From Celeribacter persicus (GTDB lineage: Bacteria; Pseudomonadota; Alphaproteobacteria; Rhodobacterales; Rhodobacteraceae), in NCBI RefSeq assembly GCF_003050785.1, contig NZ_QAOH01000013.1, positions 1-64,000 of the forward strand: a DNA stretch of 64,000 nt, given 5' to 3'. The position numbers and the translations under genes are program-made. A model generated the notes under the pieces. The model searched no databases and was not told where the DNA came from. It was given only the letters and a program-made list of their open reading frames with translations. Shown one piece after another: positions 52,779-61,584 of this stretch. The stretch's first letter is position 1. Every line of letters starts with the position of its first letter.

Positions 52779-53255
52779 TCACTCAAAATGCTCTTCCGCC
52801 TGCTCCAAAATCACCCGCCACCAGTCGAACGTGTCATCGAGCGCCTCGCGGGTGATGCCGCCCTTGAAGGCGAAAGAATAGTTGATCTCCAGATCGCCGT
52901 CGCCATCGACCGAGGCTTTGCCGAAGCGGTAGCTGTTGTTGTACTCGTTGATCACATCCGGGTCGGTGGAATAGTCCTGCCCGTCGAAATAGGCCACGAA
53001 GGTGCCGTTGTTGCAGTCCTTGTGGTCTTCGCAGCCGTAGAAATAGAGCGAATAGCGGGTGCCGCCGATCCGGCCGCGAAACATCGGGTCATCCTCGCCG
53101 TCGATATCGCGCTCGACCGAGCCGAACCCTCTCAGAAGCTCTTCAAACGTGTCCAGATTGTCGAAGGTCAAGACCTCGGTCTCGGCCAGGGCGGGCAGGG
53201 CGGTGAGGGTCATCAGGGCGCTGAGGGCGGCAGAGAATGCTGTGGGGCGAAGCAT
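52779..53255 (-). CDS. Exported YbjN-like protein
   Basis: 158 residues. Signal peptide MLRPTAFSAALSALMTLTAL ending at ALA. The YbjN/T3SS-chaperone-like fold appears in LDTFEELLRGFGSVERDID, RIGGTRYSLYFYGCEDHKDC and SYRFGKASVDGDGDLEINYS with a C-terminal amphipathic helix WWRVILEQAEEHFE. Exported versions are common in Alphaproteobacteria, role unknown. AAAGGA before the start at 53255; the frame open to 53423 is discarded. Confidence 0.8.
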   Translation of the reverse strand: MLRPTAFSAALSALMTLTALPALAETEVLTFDNLDTFEELLRGFGSVERDIDGEDDPMFRGRIGGTRYSLYFYGCEDHKDCNNGTFVAYFDGQDYSTDPDVINEYNNSYRFGKASVDGDGDLEINYSFAFKGGITREALDDTFDWWRVILEQAEEHFE

Positions 53256-53607
53256 CGGTCGGTATCCTTTCGTTTCGGGGGAGCTCGCTCCCCGACGCGG
53301 GCAGTCTGGCCGGTGGGGCCCGTGAAAGGAAGGGGAAAATGCCGGGGGCGTCCTCCCCGCTCCGAGTGTGCGAGAAAGCAAAGGATGCCGTGGCTGGGCC
53401 GGATGGGTCTTCGGCTGCTGCACAGGCTCGGATCACATCTCCCGGTCAATCTGTCGCGGTCAGGCGATTTCGGGCCGGTTTCATCCCGTTGTTACAATTT
53501 CGTCACCTCGCTGTTGCGCGCGATTGGCACCTGATGCGCCAGAAGACGCGCCTGTGCCCAGGTGCGGCGTCATCGATTCTCAAGCAACGCACTCAATGGA
53601 GCGAGAT
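53256..53607. promoter_or_regulatory. Divergent gap ybjN-like / phoX
   Basis: 352 bases without a gene. The phoX-side half contains a Pho-box-like triple repeat (listed separately). Frames such as 53237-53611 have no start signal. Confidence 0.45.
53489..53517 (+). promoter_or_regulatory. Pho-box-like triple repeat upstream of phoX
   Basis: TTGTTAC (53489-53495), TCGTCAC (53500-53506) and CTGTTGC (53511-53517) are spaced exactly 11 bp apart, each resembling the PhoB half-site CTGTCAT/C. The array ends 91 bp before phoX. Individual matches are partial (4-5 of 7). Confidence 0.55.
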
Positions 53608-55491
53608 ATGAAAGATCAGGACATCGTCGACCTGTCATGGGACGATTTTGACGAGATGCGCGACCCGCGCCCGGACAACAACGGTTTCGACGCGGTCGTG
53701 GAGCGCGCCATTTCCCGTCGCGGTTTCCTTGGCGGTGCGCTGGCCTTCGGGTCCGGTGCTCTTGCCATGGGGTCTGCTGGCCTCCTGTCCTCCACCACCG
53801 CGGCGCGCGCGGAAGGGGCGGCCTTCACCTTCAAGCCGATCCCGATTGCCACCGATTTCGACATCCATGTGCCGGAAGGCTACCAGTGGAAAGTGCTCGT
53901 GCGCTGGGGCGATGCGCTGTTCTCCGAGGCGAAGGACGCCTATTCCCCGGAAACCGGCGTTTCCGTCGAGATGTCCGACAAGGTCTTCGGCGAGAACACC
54001 GACGGGATGGAGACCTTCACCGATGGCGACAAGACGATCCTCGCGATCAACTCCGAATATGTGAACCCGAAGATCAACCTGCCTGCCGACTCCGAAGGCA
54101 TGCCGAAAAACGCCGATGAAGTGACGCTTCTGAAGAACATGCAGGGCGTGACCGTCATGGAAGTCGCCGACATGGGCAACGGGTTCGAGGTTGTCGTTGA
54201 CAGCCCCTACAACCGTCGTATCACCCATGAGACCCAGATGACCATGGACGGCCCGGCCGCCGGGTCCGATCTGGTGAAAACCAATGCGGACCCCGAAGGC
54301 ATGAGCCCGAAAGGCACCATGAACAACTGTGGCTCCGGCAAGACCCTCTGGGGCACCTACCTGACCTGTGAAGAGAACTTCAACGGCTACTTCGGCGCGA
54401 CCGGCGAGTATGAGGTGACCGAGGGTCTCAAGCGTTATGGCATCGGGGGCGAAGGCCGCTACGCCTACGAGAAATTCGACACCCGTTACGATCTCTCGAA
54501 AGAGCCGAACGAGCCGAACCGTCACGGCTGGGTCACCGAGATCAATCCGCTCGACCCGTCCTCGACCCCGGTGAAACATACTGCTCTGGGCCGCTTCAAA
54601 CACGAGAACGCCGAGATGGTGCAGGCTGCCGACGGTCGCGTCGTGGTCTACATGGGCGACGATGAGCGCGGCGAATTCATGTATAAATTCGTCTCCAACG
54701 GCACCTACACCGAAGGTGGCTCGACCGAAGGCCTGCTGTCCGATGGCACGCTCTATGTCGCCAAGTTCAACGACGACATGACCGGAGAATGGCTGGCCCT
54801 GACGCCGGAAACCACCGGCATGTCGATCGAAGAGATCCTCGTGTTCTCCCGTGAAGCAGGTTCCAAAGTCGGCGCGACCACCATGGACCGCCCGGAATGG
54901 ATCGCCGCCAACCCGCTCAAGTGCGAAGCCTATTGCGCGCTCACCAACAACAAGAACCGCGGTGTGAAAACCAACGCGGGCGGTGATGAGCAACCGGCGA
55001 TGGGTCCGAACCCGCGCGAGACCAACAACTACGGCCAGATCGTACGCTGGCGCCCGGAAGGCGAAGATCACGGTTCCGACAAATTCGGCTGGGATCTCTA
55101 CGTCATGGCCGGCAATCCGACCGTTTACGACAACGCCTATGCGGGCTCCGAGAACGTCAACGAAGGCAACATGTTCAACTCCCCGGACGGCATGGCGTTC
55201 TCTTCCGACGGTTACCTCTGGATCCAGACCGATGGCGACGACAGCAATGAAGGCGAGTTCGCCGGTCAGGGCAACAACCAGATGCTCATCGGCAACACGG
55301 AAACCGGCGAAATCGGCCGCTTCCTCACCGCGCCGAACGGCGCCGAGGTCACCGGTCTCACCTGGTCCCCGGACAAGAAAGTGGCTTTTGTGGGCATCCA
55401 GCACCCGGGCGGCTCCTGGCCGGACGGCGCGGGCAAACCGCGCTCGTCGGTGATCGCCGTGTGGCGTGAGGATGGCGCGCTGATCGGGTAA
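53608..55491 (+). CDS. phoX: PhoX-family alkaline phosphatase (Tat-exported)
   Basis: 627-residue DUF839/PhoX protein. A twin-arginine signal (AISRRGFLGGALAFGSG, residues about 34-50) directs it to the periplasm. The beta-propeller has NNCGSGKTLWGTYLTCEENF with Cys and Glu residues that in Pseudomonas PhoX bind the iron/calcium cluster, then RHGWVTEINPLDPSSTPVKH and LGRFKHENAEMVQ. Releases phosphate from organic phosphates. GGAG before ATG 53608. A Pho-like box upstream and a good terminator downstream. Metal ligands were not individually verified. Confidence 0.88.
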   Translation: MKDQDIVDLSWDDFDEMRDPRPDNNGFDAVVERAISRRGFLGGALAFGSGALAMGSAGLLSSTTAARAEGAAFTFKPIPIATDFDIHVPEGYQWKVLVRWGDALFSEAKDAYSPETGVSVEMSDKVFGENTDGMETFTDGDKTILAINSEYVNPKINLPADSEGMPKNADEVTLLKNMQGVTVMEVADMGNGFEVVVDSPYNRRITHETQMTMDGPAAGSDLVKTNADPEGMSPKGTMNNCGSGKTLWGTYLTCEENFNGYFGATGEYEVTEGLKRYGIGGEGRYAYEKFDTRYDLSKEPNEPNRHGWVTEINPLDPSSTPVKHTALGRFKHENAEMVQAADGRVVVYMGDDERGEFMYKFVSNGTYTEGGSTEGLLSDGTLYVAKFNDDMTGEWLALTPETTGMSIEEILVFSREAGSKVGATTMDRPEWIAANPLKCEAYCALTNNKNRGVKTNAGGDEQPAMGPNPRETNNYGQIVRWRPEGEDHGSDKFGWDLYVMAGNPTVYDNAYAGSENVNEGNMFNSPDGMAFSSDGYLWIQTDGDDSNEGEFAGQGNNQMLIGNTETGEIGRFLTAPNGAEVTGLTWSPDKKVAFVGIQHPGGSWPDGAGKPRSSVIAVWREDGALIG

Positions 55492-55521
55492 GCCGATCCC
55501 GTCTTAGGATTTTATCAGGCG

Positions 55522-55553
55522 AGGGGTGCGGTGAAAGCCGCGCCCCTTATTTT
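55522..55553 (+). terminator. Terminator of phoX
   Basis: AGGGGTGCGG / CCGCGCCCCT stem (10 bp, one T-G pair) with a 6-base loop, followed by TATTTTG. Confidence 0.8.
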
Positions 55554-55632
55554 GTAGCGTGACTTGAAGATCCTTTAACGAGACTAGTGATGGACTATAT
55601 GTACTTTCTTAAGTGATTTTACGGGTGAGTTG

Positions 55633-56307
55633 ATGAATTACAGGTATATATGTACTGCAGCTAAAATCTCATATCTTGGTCTACGTACTGCGCACAATGC
55701 TGCAGGCAGATTGGGGCACGGAGAAGAAGAGCCTAATATGGAGCGTGCGGTCGAACTATACTGTTTAAGGCTACTTTATTTTCGTCACATAATGTTGGAA
55801 ATTGCAAATATCGCAGATGTGGCCTCGACCGCCCGTGCTTTGTATAAAGATCACCCTGAACTTGGAGAATTACACGGGGAGCTTTCACAAGCTTTTGAGT
55901 TCTTTAAGTATATTCGTAATAAATACGTTGGTCATCTCGTGCCGGAGTTGGTGGATAAAACTTTCGAGTGGCTACCTCAGTCATTCTCTACTCTTGGAGA
56001 TGTGGATGAAAGTAACGCCCTCATTTTATCGTGGTTTGTTCTGGAAACAGTTATAAATACTTACACTGATCCGAGTACAGGCCATAGAGTATTCGATACA
56101 GAAACTGACCTCAATTATCCTCCTGATCAAATTCGATTTTTTGATTATCTTGGAGAAACTGCCGAAAAAGCGATGGTATATGCTGAACTTCTTTCGAAGG
56201 TTGCTGCAACATATGTAGAAGTCCCTGACATGAAAGAAGAGTGGTTTAAATTAGCAATGCAAGCCGGAGCGACTGAGTTTTCGTACCTTGCAAAGAAAGG
56301 GCGATAA
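55633..56307 (+). CDS. Low-GC orphan protein with a HEPN-like RxxxxxH motif
   Basis: 224 residues starting MNYRYICTAAKISYLGLRTA. Helical, soluble. Contains FEFFKYIRNKYVGHLVPEL; Arg-Asn followed five residues later by His is the HEPN-domain RNase signature (Rx4-6H). GC is near 40% by eye against about 62% around it, and codons such as ATA, TTA and AGA are frequent, so recent acquisition is likely. No MNT/nucleotidyltransferase partner, toxin partner or mobility gene lies beside it. Start: ATG 55633, just after TTG 55630. Function could be an antiphage or toxin RNase, but only the motif supports that. Confidence 0.6.
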   Translation: MNYRYICTAAKISYLGLRTAHNAAGRLGHGEEEPNMERAVELYCLRLLYFRHIMLEIANIADVASTARALYKDHPELGELHGELSQAFEFFKYIRNKYVGHLVPELVDKTFEWLPQSFSTLGDVDESNALILSWFVLETVINTYTDPSTGHRVFDTETDLNYPPDQIRFFDYLGETAEKAMVYAELLSKVAATYVEVPDMKEEWFKLAMQAGATEFSYLAKKGR

Positions 56308-56520
56308 TTGGCGTTGGAGCGAACAATCATTTGAACTTGGAGGAGTTTTTATTCAGCTCAATGCCCCCCCTCCGCAATAAACCATCCCCCCTTCTGCATC
56401 TCTGCGCAACATTCGCGCGAAATGTCGCGTCTTCCCCTCTTCAATCTTCCGCAGCCCCTCTCTATGGTGCGCGCGATTTGGCGCGGGGCTTTCCCTCGCG
56501 CGCCTTTTGGAGGACACAAC

Positions 56521-57615
56521 ATGGATCGCCGCTCTTTTCTGAAAACTTCCGCGCTGGGTGGCTCTGCCGCCGCTGCCTCGACGCTGGCCGCACCGGTCTA
56601 TGCCCAGGGCAATCGCACCCTGACCATGGTCTGTTCCTGGCCGCGCGGTCTGGCGGGGGTGTGGGACGCGGTGGAGCGTTTTGTCGATGCCGTGCAAACC
56701 ATGTCCGACGGTCAGCTCACCATCGAGGCGCGGGCTGCGGGCGAACTCGTCGGCGGGCTTGAGGTCTTCGACGCCGTGACCTCGGGGCAGGCCGACATCT
56801 ACCACTCCGCCGATTATTACTTCACCGGTCAGCACCCGGCTCTGGCGTTCTTCACCACCTCGCCGTTTGGCATGACCGCGCCGGAGATGATGGTGTGGTA
56901 TTATGGCATCGGCGGTCAGCAGTTGCACCGCAACCTCGGTGAGATTTTCGGCCTGCACACCAACATCGGCGGCCAGACCGGCGCGCAGGGCGGTGGCTGG
57001 TACCGCAAGGAAATCACCTCGGTTGCCGATTTTCAGGGGCTGAAACTGCGTATGCCGGGTCTCGGCGGCGAAGTGGTCGGCAAGCTCGGCGCTTCCGTGC
57101 AGGTGATGCCGGCGGGCGACATTTATCAGGCGCTGTCCTCCGGCGCGCTTGACGGCACCGAATGGGTCGGCCCGTGGTCCGACGAACGTCTCGGTCTGCA
57201 AGAGGTCTGTGACTATTTCTACCCCGCTGGTTTCCACGAACCGGGTTCGGCGCTCTCCGTCAATACCAACCTTGAGGTGTTCCAGTCGCTCACGCCCGCG
57301 CAGCAGCGGATCATCGACAACGCCGCCGCCGAGTGCAACCAGTTCGACTACGCACTGTTTCTCGCCAACAACGGCCCGGCGCTGCAACGCCTGATCGCGG
57401 GTGGCACCCAGATCAAGCAATTCCCGGACGATGTTTGGGAGGCTTTCGGGCGTGCGTCGAAAGAGGTTCTGGATCAGTACATGGATGACGATCTCTTCGT
57501 TGAAATCCGCACTTCCGTGGAAGAGGCGATGAAAGCCACCTCCGGCTGGATGGGGCAGTCCGACAGCTTCTACACCGCTCAGCGCAATCGCGTTCTGGCG
57601 ATGCTCGAAGAGTGA
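56521..57615 (+). CDS. TRAP transporter substrate-binding protein (copy 1)
   Basis: 364-residue periplasmic protein of the DctP/TakP class. Signal peptide of Tat type (MDRRSFLKTSALGGSAAAAS, ending APVYA). Conserved AAGELVGGLEVFDAVTSGQAD and WYRKEITSVADFQGLKLRMP with the TakP-type arginine in LRMPG. It captures a carboxylate or related anion. No permease follows; a strong terminator ends it. It closely resembles the copy at 60190. Confidence 0.88.
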   Translation: MDRRSFLKTSALGGSAAAASTLAAPVYAQGNRTLTMVCSWPRGLAGVWDAVERFVDAVQTMSDGQLTIEARAAGELVGGLEVFDAVTSGQADIYHSADYYFTGQHPALAFFTTSPFGMTAPEMMVWYYGIGGQQLHRNLGEIFGLHTNIGGQTGAQGGGWYRKEITSVADFQGLKLRMPGLGGEVVGKLGASVQVMPAGDIYQALSSGALDGTEWVGPWSDERLGLQEVCDYFYPAGFHEPGSALSVNTNLEVFQSLTPAQQRIIDNAAAECNQFDYALFLANNGPALQRLIAGGTQIKQFPDDVWEAFGRASKEVLDQYMDDDLFVEIRTSVEEAMKATSGWMGQSDSFYTAQRNRVLAMLEE

Positions 57616-57645
57616 TCGGCTCGAAAGCTTGAGAAATTTTGATAC

Positions 57646-57672
57646 GCGCGGGAGACACCTCCCGCGCTTTTT
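57646..57672 (+). terminator. Terminator of TRAP binding protein copy 1
   Basis: GCGCGGGAG / CTCCCGCGC perfect 9-bp stem with ACAC loop, followed by TTTTT. Confidence 0.87.
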
Positions 57673-57792
57673 GCATTTGGACAGCGTGTTGGTGGCCTTG
57701 AGGCGAGCTCTGGTCATGGTGGATCGCAGTCGGCTTGAGGTCTTTCCGTGGGGCAAATACTCCCGCCGGAGGCAAGCGCCCGTGGGGGCGTT

Positions 57793-58440
57793 TTAAAACC
57801 GTCCCGTTCCCTGTAACACCCCGTGCTCCATGGCATATCGCGTAAGCCCTGCGGTCGAGGAAATCCCCAGTTTGCGCTTGATGTTCTTGCGGTGGGTTTC
57901 CACCGTGCGCACGGAAATATCCAGTGCACAGGCCACTTCCTTGTTGGATTTACCCTGCGCCAGTTCCAAAAGGATCGTCGTTTCCCGGTCGGTCAGGGGC
58001 TCTCGCCCGTCGCGGATTTTTGTGGGTTTGATCGCGGCTTGCGCACCGTCGCAGAGATATTGTTCGTTCCGCATCACCGCGTCGATGGCGTCCTTGACAT
58101 CGTCTGTCGGCACGTCCTTGAGCACATAGCCCTTCGCGCCATGGCTCAATGCGGCGCCGATATATTCCGGGCTGTCATGCATCGACAGGATGAGAATGCG
58201 GGTTTCGGGGCGGCGCTCCAGCAGAAGTTCCGTCGCCGTCAGCCCGCCCATCTGCGGCATGTTGAGATCGAGAAGCACCACATCCGGAGCCAGCGCCCCG
58301 ACCTGATCCACCGCTTCCCGCCCGTTCGAGAGCGTGCCGACCACTTCGATATCCTCGAAGGTTTCCAGAAGCGCACGAATGCCCTCCGCCACCATCGGGT
58401 GGTCGTCGACGATCAGGACGCGGGTCGGTGTGATACTCAT
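57793..58440 (-). CDS. NarL/FixJ-type response regulator
   Basis: 215 residues: receiver domain (VLIVDDHPMVAEGIRALLET, phospho-Asp in DVVLLDLNMPQMGG, Lys in GYVLKDV) and LuxR-type helix-turn-helix (LTDRETTILLELAQGKSNKE, then VRTVETHRKNIKRKLG). It activates or represses transcription when phosphorylated. ATGA overlap with the kinase gene. The GAGTATTT terminator motif follows at about 57755. Likely targets are the flanking TRAP genes. Confidence 0.93.
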   Translation of the reverse strand: MSITPTRVLIVDDHPMVAEGIRALLETFEDIEVVGTLSNGREAVDQVGALAPDVVLLDLNMPQMGGLTATELLLERRPETRILILSMHDSPEYIGAALSHGAKGYVLKDVPTDDVKDAIDAVMRNEQYLCDGAQAAIKPTKIRDGREPLTDRETTILLELAQGKSNKEVACALDISVRTVETHRKNIKRKLGISSTAGLTRYAMEHGVLQGTGRF

Positions 58441-59906
58441 CGGGCACTTCCAATCGGGGCGGGCGGGCGACCGGAGGTCGCGGGCGGAAGGATATGCTTC
58501 AAGGGGACGGTTGCGTCAATGGAGGTGCCGGGGTGACGGGGGGTGATCGTCAGGCTGCCGTCGAGCTGTTCCATGCGTTCCGCCATATTGCGAAGGCCAA
58601 GCCCCCGCCCGCGTTTGCCCACATCCGCCGGATCGAATCCACGCCCGTTGTCGCAAATGAGCAGCGTCGCGCCTTTGCGATGTCCCGCGAGTTTCATGGT
58701 CACTTCCGTCGCGCCCGCATGACGCTCGATATTGGTCAGAGCCTCCTGCGCGATACGAAAGAGCGCGATCCGGGCTTCCTCGTCGAGCCGGTTGCGAAAG
58801 ACCACGGTCTCCAGCTCGGTCCTGATCCCGGTGCGAGTTTCGAATTCCTCGGTGAGGGATTTCAGCGCGGGTCCAAGCCCCAGATCGTCGAGAATGCCGG
58901 GGCGCAGGTCGCGGGAAATCCGGCGCACCTCGCCGATTGCGCCCCCCAGCATCTCGACGCTGCGGTCGAGGCTTGCGGGGGCTTTCGGATCGCCCGATTT
59001 CAACTGTCGCCGCGCAAGTTCCAGGGCGTAGCGCACACCTACCAGAATCTGACTGATCCCGTCATGCAACTCGCGCGCCACACGTCCGCGCTCCTCTTCC
59101 TGGGTGTCGAAAATGCGCTGGGTGAGCTTCTTAAGCTTGCCGTCCGCCAGACGCCGCTCGCGGATGGTGATCGTCAGTCCGGACAGGAACACCAAAAGCA
59201 CGGCGGCCATGGTAATTGTGCCGATATAGCCGAAGGTGCGTGTCACGCGGTCTTCCACCTCGGCGCGTGCGGCGGCCACCGAGCGCAGCACATCGTCGAT
59301 GAACACCCCCGTGCCGATCGCCCATTGCCAGTCCTGAAGCCCGATCACATAGCTCATCATCTGTGCTTCTTCGCCGGTCGAGGGCTTTGGCCAGAGGTAG
59401 CTGTGATACCCTCCGCCCTGTCGGGCGAGCCGTATCAGTTCATCCACGATGGGCGTCCCCGCGCTGTCGGTGAGACCCGCCCAGTTTCGGGTGATCAGCC
59501 TTGTGTCGCGCGGCGCCACGAGGTTGGTGCCGTCGTAGGTATAGACAAAGAAATACCCGTCCTGCCCATAGGTCATGGCGGCAAGGATTTGCGTCACCCG
59601 CAGCTTGGCTTCTTCGTCATCGGGGGGCGCGGGGCTGTATTCCGTGGTGATCGAATTGCGTGCGAGTTGCAGGTAGTTCTGCAACTCCTGCCGTTTGGCG
59701 CTCAGAATCTGCTCCTCCAGTTCGGCGATCTCGCGTTCGGCCATGGTGCGCGACTGATGCGCGACCACGAGCGCAATCGCCGCCACGGACAGGATCAGCG
59801 GCAGCGTGGCGAGCAGGAAGAGCTTGCGCGCATAGGTCAGTTCGGGGAAGGGGACGGCGATCTTGCGGGTCCTTTGGTGATGTGGTGAATCGCAGGATAA
59901 CGGCAC
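58437..59906 (-). CDS. Cache-domain sensor histidine kinase (NarX/DegS type)
   Basis: About 489 residues. First membrane segment FLLATLPLILSVAAIALVV, periplasmic Cache domain (MTYGQDGYFFVYTYDGTNLV, DWQWAIGTGVFIDDV), second segment near GTITMAAVLLVFLSGLTI, a HisKA_3 dimerisation domain with the phospho-His in RVARELHDGISQILVGVRYA, and an HATPase domain (NIERHAGATEVTM, DNGRGFDPADVGKRGRGLGL). Cache domains of this type sense small organic acids. Start unclear: GTG 59906 is called; AAAGGA is also 8 bases before an ATC codon at 59861, and no ATG exists in the expected region. Confidence 0.85.
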   Translation of the reverse strand: MPLSCDSPHHQRTRKIAVPFPELTYARKLFLLATLPLILSVAAIALVVAHQSRTMAEREIAELEEQILSAKRQELQNYLQLARNSITTEYSPAPPDDEEAKLRVTQILAAMTYGQDGYFFVYTYDGTNLVAPRDTRLITRNWAGLTDSAGTPIVDELIRLARQGGGYHSYLWPKPSTGEEAQMMSYVIGLQDWQWAIGTGVFIDDVLRSVAAARAEVEDRVTRTFGYIGTITMAAVLLVFLSGLTITIRERRLADGKLKKLTQRIFDTQEEERGRVARELHDGISQILVGVRYALELARRQLKSGDPKAPASLDRSVEMLGGAIGEVRRISRDLRPGILDDLGLGPALKSLTEEFETRTGIRTELETVVFRNRLDEEARIALFRIAQEALTNIERHAGATEVTMKLAGHRKGATLLICDNGRGFDPADVGKRGRGLGLRNMAERMEQLDGSLTITPRHPGTSIDATVPLKHILPPATSGRPPAPIGSAR

Positions 59907-60189
59907 AGGGCGATGCGTCAATTGTGCGGTTTTTCGGGTCAAGTTGAATGAAAGTTGCGAAATTTCGCAAGAGGCAGTCACAAAAAATCGCGGCCTGCGT
60001 AGTGTTGGGTATTTCAAGACCTCATCGGCGTCGATAACGTTAACATCACGATTTGTTCGGTTTGTCCGTGAAGGACCCGCCATGTCCGGTCGCGAGGAGC
60101 TGCTGAGTTCTTTGACGGGGGGAAACATGCGCAGGGAAGGGGCCGGGCAGACTGCCATAGCCATAGACAATCTTGGGAGGACAAACTCT

Positions 60190-61287
60190 ATGGATCGCCG
60201 TTCTTTTCTGAAAACCTCTGCTCTGGGGGGCGCCTCCGCTGCGGCCGCATCGACGCTGGCCGCGCCGGTTTACGCGCAGGGCAAACGCACGCTGACCATG
60301 GTTACAACCTGGCCGCGCGGTCTGGCGGGCGTGTGGGATTCCGTCGAACGTTTCGCCGCCAATGTCGATGCGCTGACCGACGGTCAGCTTACCATCGACG
60401 CGAAAGCCGCAGGCGAGCTTGTTGGCGGCCTTGAGGTCTTCGACGCCGTGACCGCGGGTCAGGCCGATATGTACCACGGCTGCGAATATTACTTCACCGG
60501 GCAGCACCCGGCGCTGGCCTATTTCACCACCGTGCCTTTCGGGATGACCGCGCCGGAGATGATGGTGTGGTATTATTCAATGGGCGGCATGGAACTGCAC
60601 CACAAGCTCGGCGAGATTTTCGGCCTCAAGGGCTTCATCGCGGGTCAGACAGGCGGTCAGGGCGGCGGCTGGTTCCGCAAGGAGATCAAATCGCCCTCCG
60701 ATTTCCAGGGCCTCAAGTTCCGTATGCCGGGGCTCGGCGGCGAAACCGTGTCGAAACTCGGCGCGTCCGTGCAGGTGCTTCCGGGCGGCGAGATTTACCA
60801 GGCATTGTCCTCCGGCGCGCTCGACGGCACCGAGTGGATCGGCCCGTGGTCGGATGAGAAGCTCGGCCTGCAAGAGGTCTGCGACTTCTACTACCCGGCG
60901 GGTTTCCACGAGCCGGGGGCGGCGCTCTGCGTGACCTCGAACCTCGAAGTGTTCGAGAGCTTGACACCTTCGCAACAGAAAGCCATCGAGATCGCGACGG
61001 GGGAGTGTCATCAGCACAACTACGCGCTGTTCGTGGCCAACAACGGCCCGGCGCTTCAGCGTCTCATTCAGGGCGGCACCCAGCTCAAGGAATTCTCCGA
61101 CGATGTCTGGACCGCCTTCGGGACGGCGGCGAAAGAGGTGCTCGACGGCTATATGGGCGACGAGATCTTTGCCGAGATCCGCACCCATTACGAGGCGTCC
61201 ATGGCGGCGACTTCGGCCTGGATCGGGCGTTCCGACGGCAATTACACCCCGCAGCGCGACCGCGTGATGGCGACTGTCGCGGAGTAA
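60190..61287 (+). CDS. TRAP transporter substrate-binding protein (copy 2)
   Basis: 365 residues, DctP/TakP class, with Tat-type signal MDRRSFLKTSALGGASAAAA. Very similar to the protein at 56521 (LTMVTTWPRGLAGVWDSVER, AAGELVGGLEVFDAVTAGQAD, FRMPGLGGETVSKLGASVQV). GGGAGG precedes the ATG. It is first gene of the TRAP permease operon and divergent from the Cache kinase. A hairpin terminator after it probably lowers permease expression. Confidence 0.92.
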   Translation: MDRRSFLKTSALGGASAAAASTLAAPVYAQGKRTLTMVTTWPRGLAGVWDSVERFAANVDALTDGQLTIDAKAAGELVGGLEVFDAVTAGQADMYHGCEYYFTGQHPALAYFTTVPFGMTAPEMMVWYYSMGGMELHHKLGEIFGLKGFIAGQTGGQGGGWFRKEIKSPSDFQGLKFRMPGLGGETVSKLGASVQVLPGGEIYQALSSGALDGTEWIGPWSDEKLGLQEVCDFYYPAGFHEPGAALCVTSNLEVFESLTPSQQKAIEIATGECHQHNYALFVANNGPALQRLIQGGTQLKEFSDDVWTAFGTAAKEVLDGYMGDEIFAEIRTHYEASMAATSAWIGRSDGNYTPQRDRVMATVAE

Positions 61288-61313
61288 ACCGTGAAAACGT
61301 CATAAAAAACGGG

Positions 61314-61342
61314 AAATGCGCGCGGTTTTCGCGCGCATTTTT
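61314..61342 (+). terminator. Hairpin between TRAP binding protein and permease genes
   Basis: AAATGCGCGC / GCGCGCATTT stem (10 bp) with 7-base loop, ending in TTTTT. It probably lets through only part of transcription to dctQM. The following 242 bases contain no gene I can support. Confidence 0.8.
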
Positions 61343-61584
61343 AGCTCCGGGCGTTGCTCATCGCGGCGCAGAGGCGTAAAGCGGCCCGACAGAATAACAA
61401 CAGCCAAAGCGTTTCGCGAAAAAGCCTCGATCACAGATTTTCGGGAAACGTGGTGCGGGCGTATTTATGTGGCGGGCCTTTCGCAATCAGCTTGTATCTC
61501 AAGTTTATCGCGAAAGGCTTCATTCACTGGGAATTCACTGGGAACGGGGCGCGGGACAGGCGGTCCGGGAAGGGGACAAGAGAG

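Noticed and set aside
53635-55404. 589-codon minus-strand frame
   Set aside because: Antisense of phoX; no start signal and no domain.
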